A stretch of 16,137 nucleotides of DNA from an uncultured Saprospiraceae bacterium (GTDB lineage: Bacteria; Bacteroidota; Bacteroidia; Chitinophagales; Saprospiraceae). The stretch is from NCBI GenBank assembly GCA_905479665.1, contig CAJQNM010000580.1:1-16137 (forward strand), written 5' to 3'. Both the position numbers and the translations under genes were made by a program. Below, in pieces: positions 15,350 through 16,137 of the stretch. The first letter of the stretch is position 1. Each line of letters opens with the position of its first letter. Under the pieces are notes generated by a model. The model did not search any database and was not told where the DNA came from. It saw nothing but the letters and a program-made list of their open reading frames with translations.

Positions 15350-15658
15350 ATGGCTGGCAAGAAAGAAATACTCAAGAAAATACGGATCCTTATCACACAG
15401 CGCTTTGATTCTCCGGAGGAGGCTTTTCAGTTCTTTGACAAAAAAGGAAGTGGGTCGCTAGGCCGTAGTGAGTTAAAGGCACTCATCCAAGATGCCAAGG
15501 TAAACCGCTTCATTTCAGGCATGGTCGCCGATAAAATGATCGATGGGCTGGATGGGGATGGTGATCGACGCCTCAACTGGAATGAGTTTAAGAAAGCCAC
15601 CAAAGATCTCCTTATGGTAGCGACGGAGCCTATGGATGGTGGTGGGGATGCCGCTTAG
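15350..15658 (+). CDS. small EF-hand calcium-binding protein
   Basis: This 102-residue protein has two EF-hand helix-loop-helix units. The second loop, DGDGDRRLNWNE (about 67-78), has Asp at positions 1, 3 and 5 and Glu at 12, as required for calcium binding, though position 6 is Arg instead of the usual Gly. The first loop, DKKGSGSLGRSE (about 29-40), has D1, S5, G6 and E12 but Lys at position 3, so it probably binds weakly or not at all. There is no signal peptide, implying a cytoplasmic location, unusual for an isolated bacterial EF-hand protein. The tail is Gly/Asp/Ala-rich (DGGGDAA). It diverges from the DUF3078 gene across 114 bp in which I find no convincing promoter. The last base of its TAG stop is the first base of the repeat array. 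Confidence 0.8.
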   Translation: MAGKKEILKKIRILITQRFDSPEEAFQFFDKKGSGSLGRSELKALIQDAKVNRFISGMVADKMIDGLDGDGDRRLNWNEFKKATKDLLMVATEPMDGGGDAA

Positions 15659-15678
15659 CGAAGCACTTTTTCGCGGGA

Positions 15679-15762
15679 GGATTCCCTTTAGGGCTAGGGT
15701 AGCGGCGGCTGCTTCTGATAGACTTTTAGCAGCGCAAACCCCCGACCCCTGAAGGGGAGTCC
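15679..15762. repeat. long imperfect inverted repeat inside array unit 1
   Basis: The left arm (15679-15700, GGATTCCCTTTAGGG core) and right arm (15738-15762, core CCCCTGAAGGGGAGTCC) are diverged copies of one module in opposite orientation and can pair with a few bulges and G-T pairs. Unit 1 has GGGCTAGGG where units 2-4 have GGGTCAGGG, which weakens its stem slightly. Confidence 0.6.
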
Positions 15763-15810
15763 ACCCACATGTCAAAGCAATTTTTTCCTCGCGAAGCACT
15801 TCTCGCGGGA

Positions 15811-15896
15811 GGATTCCCTTTAGGGTCAGGGTAGCGGGAGGCCTACGATAGTATTTTCTGCCGCGCAAACCCCCGACCCCCCCTGAAGGGGAGTCC
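15811..15896. repeat. long imperfect inverted repeat inside array unit 2
   Basis: The same arms as in the other units (15811-15832 and 15869-15896). The right arm has three extra C residues, forming a C-run that would bulge from the stem. The loop between the arms is 36 nt. Confidence 0.6.
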
Positions 15897-15945
15897 ACCC
15901 ACATGTCACAGCAATTTTTTCCTCGCGAAGCACTTTCTCGCGGGA

Positions 15946-16028
15946 GGATTCCCTTTAGGGTCAGGGTAGCGGGAGGCCTACGATAGTATTTTCTGCAGCG
16001 CAAACCCCCGACCCCTGAAGGGGAGTCC
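15946..16028. repeat. long imperfect inverted repeat inside array unit 3
   Basis: The clearest example: left arm 15946-15967 pairs with right arm 16004-16028 over about 20 pairs including G-T, with small bulges, around a 36-nt loop. Pairing blocks in order are GGATTCCC with GGGGAGTCC, TTTAGGG with CCCCTGAA, and the GGGT end with the ACCCCC end. Unit 4 (left arm 16076-16097) is cut by the window before its right arm is complete. Confidence 0.65.
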
Positions 16029-16137
16029 ACCCACATGTCAAAGCAATTTTTCCTTGCGACGCACTTCTCGCGGGAGGATTCCCTTTAGGGTCAGGGTAGC
16101 GGGAGGCCTACGATAGTATTTTCTGCAGCGCAAACCC

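Larger units (their letters stand above)
15658..16137. repeat. tandem repeat array, period 131-134 bp, cut by the window end
   Basis: Units start with GCGA(A/C)GCAC at 15658, 15791, 15925 and 16056 (lengths 133, 134, 131 and at least 82). Units 2-4 are nearly identical. Unit 1, next to the EF-hand gene, differs mainly in its centre (about 15703-15732), suggesting later amplification of units 2-4. The lengths differ by small insertions such as three extra C residues in unit 2. The length of the array is unknown because it runs off the edge. No conserved coding frame is required by the period. The units are far too long and lack spacers, so this is not CRISPR. Confidence 0.95.

Noticed and set aside
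15515..16036. Open frame of 173 codons on the - strand through the repeat array, with a repeated MWVDSPSG...GILPRE pattern
   Set aside because: It is a by-product of the GC-rich repeats and runs antisense into the EF-hand gene. The repeat boundaries change frame and the third repeat reads differently. Nothing indicates selection for a protein.
15658..16137. CRISPR array
   Set aside because: Units are 131-134 bp and almost wholly repeated, with no unique spacers of 25-40 bp, and no cas genes are present.
1..16137. tRNA or rRNA genes, transposase, integrase, toxin-antitoxin or defence genes
   Set aside because: I looked for their characteristic sequences and gene products on both strands and found none.

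Overview
The window looks like chromosomal DNA of a Bacteroidota bacterium, probably Cytophagales-like. Five genes belong to families I know as essentially confined to Bacteroidota (DUF2480, DUF6427, DUF4290, DUF4270, DUF3078). MurA carries an Asp at the fosfomycin-target position, and several promoter candidates fit the Bacteroidota -7 element TAnnTTTG. All family names are recalled from protein sequence; no database search was run.

Layout. 1-179: end of an upstream unit, closed by a strong hairpin terminator. 180-2308 (+): scpB (chromosome segregation), a DUF2480 gene and an exported lytic transglycosylase. 2426-6741 (-): read from the right, a DUF6427 membrane protein, purQ, and a large DsbD-type thiol:disulfide interchange protein with a duplicated periplasmic domain. 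6848-7846 (+): a trans-polyprenyl diphosphate synthase, divergent from DUF6427 and convergent with murA. 7862-12260 (-): read from the right, a stand-alone glycosyltransferase-5 N-domain protein, a DUF4270 lipoprotein, DUF4290 and murA, forming an envelope-related cluster. 12261-13008: a scar holding a broken SUMF/formylglycine-generating-enzyme-like gene between two 58-bp direct repeats that copy the 3' end of the next gene. 13009-15235 (-): a DUF3078 outer-envelope protein followed by a DUF819 permease-like membrane protein. 15350-15658 (+): a small EF-hand protein. 15658-16137: tandem repeats of about 131-134 bp beginning at its stop codon and running off the window.

Most genes are core housekeeping: envelope building (murA, polyprenyl diphosphate synthase, lytic transglycosylase, DUF4270, DsbD), purine synthesis and chromosome organisation. 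The most unusual material is the scar at 12343-13050 and the terminal array. Each array unit contains two diverged copies of one GC-rich module in opposite orientation, giving a long imperfect hairpin. I see no defence system, CRISPR array, integrase, transposase, tRNA or rRNA, and no convincing new multi-gene system.
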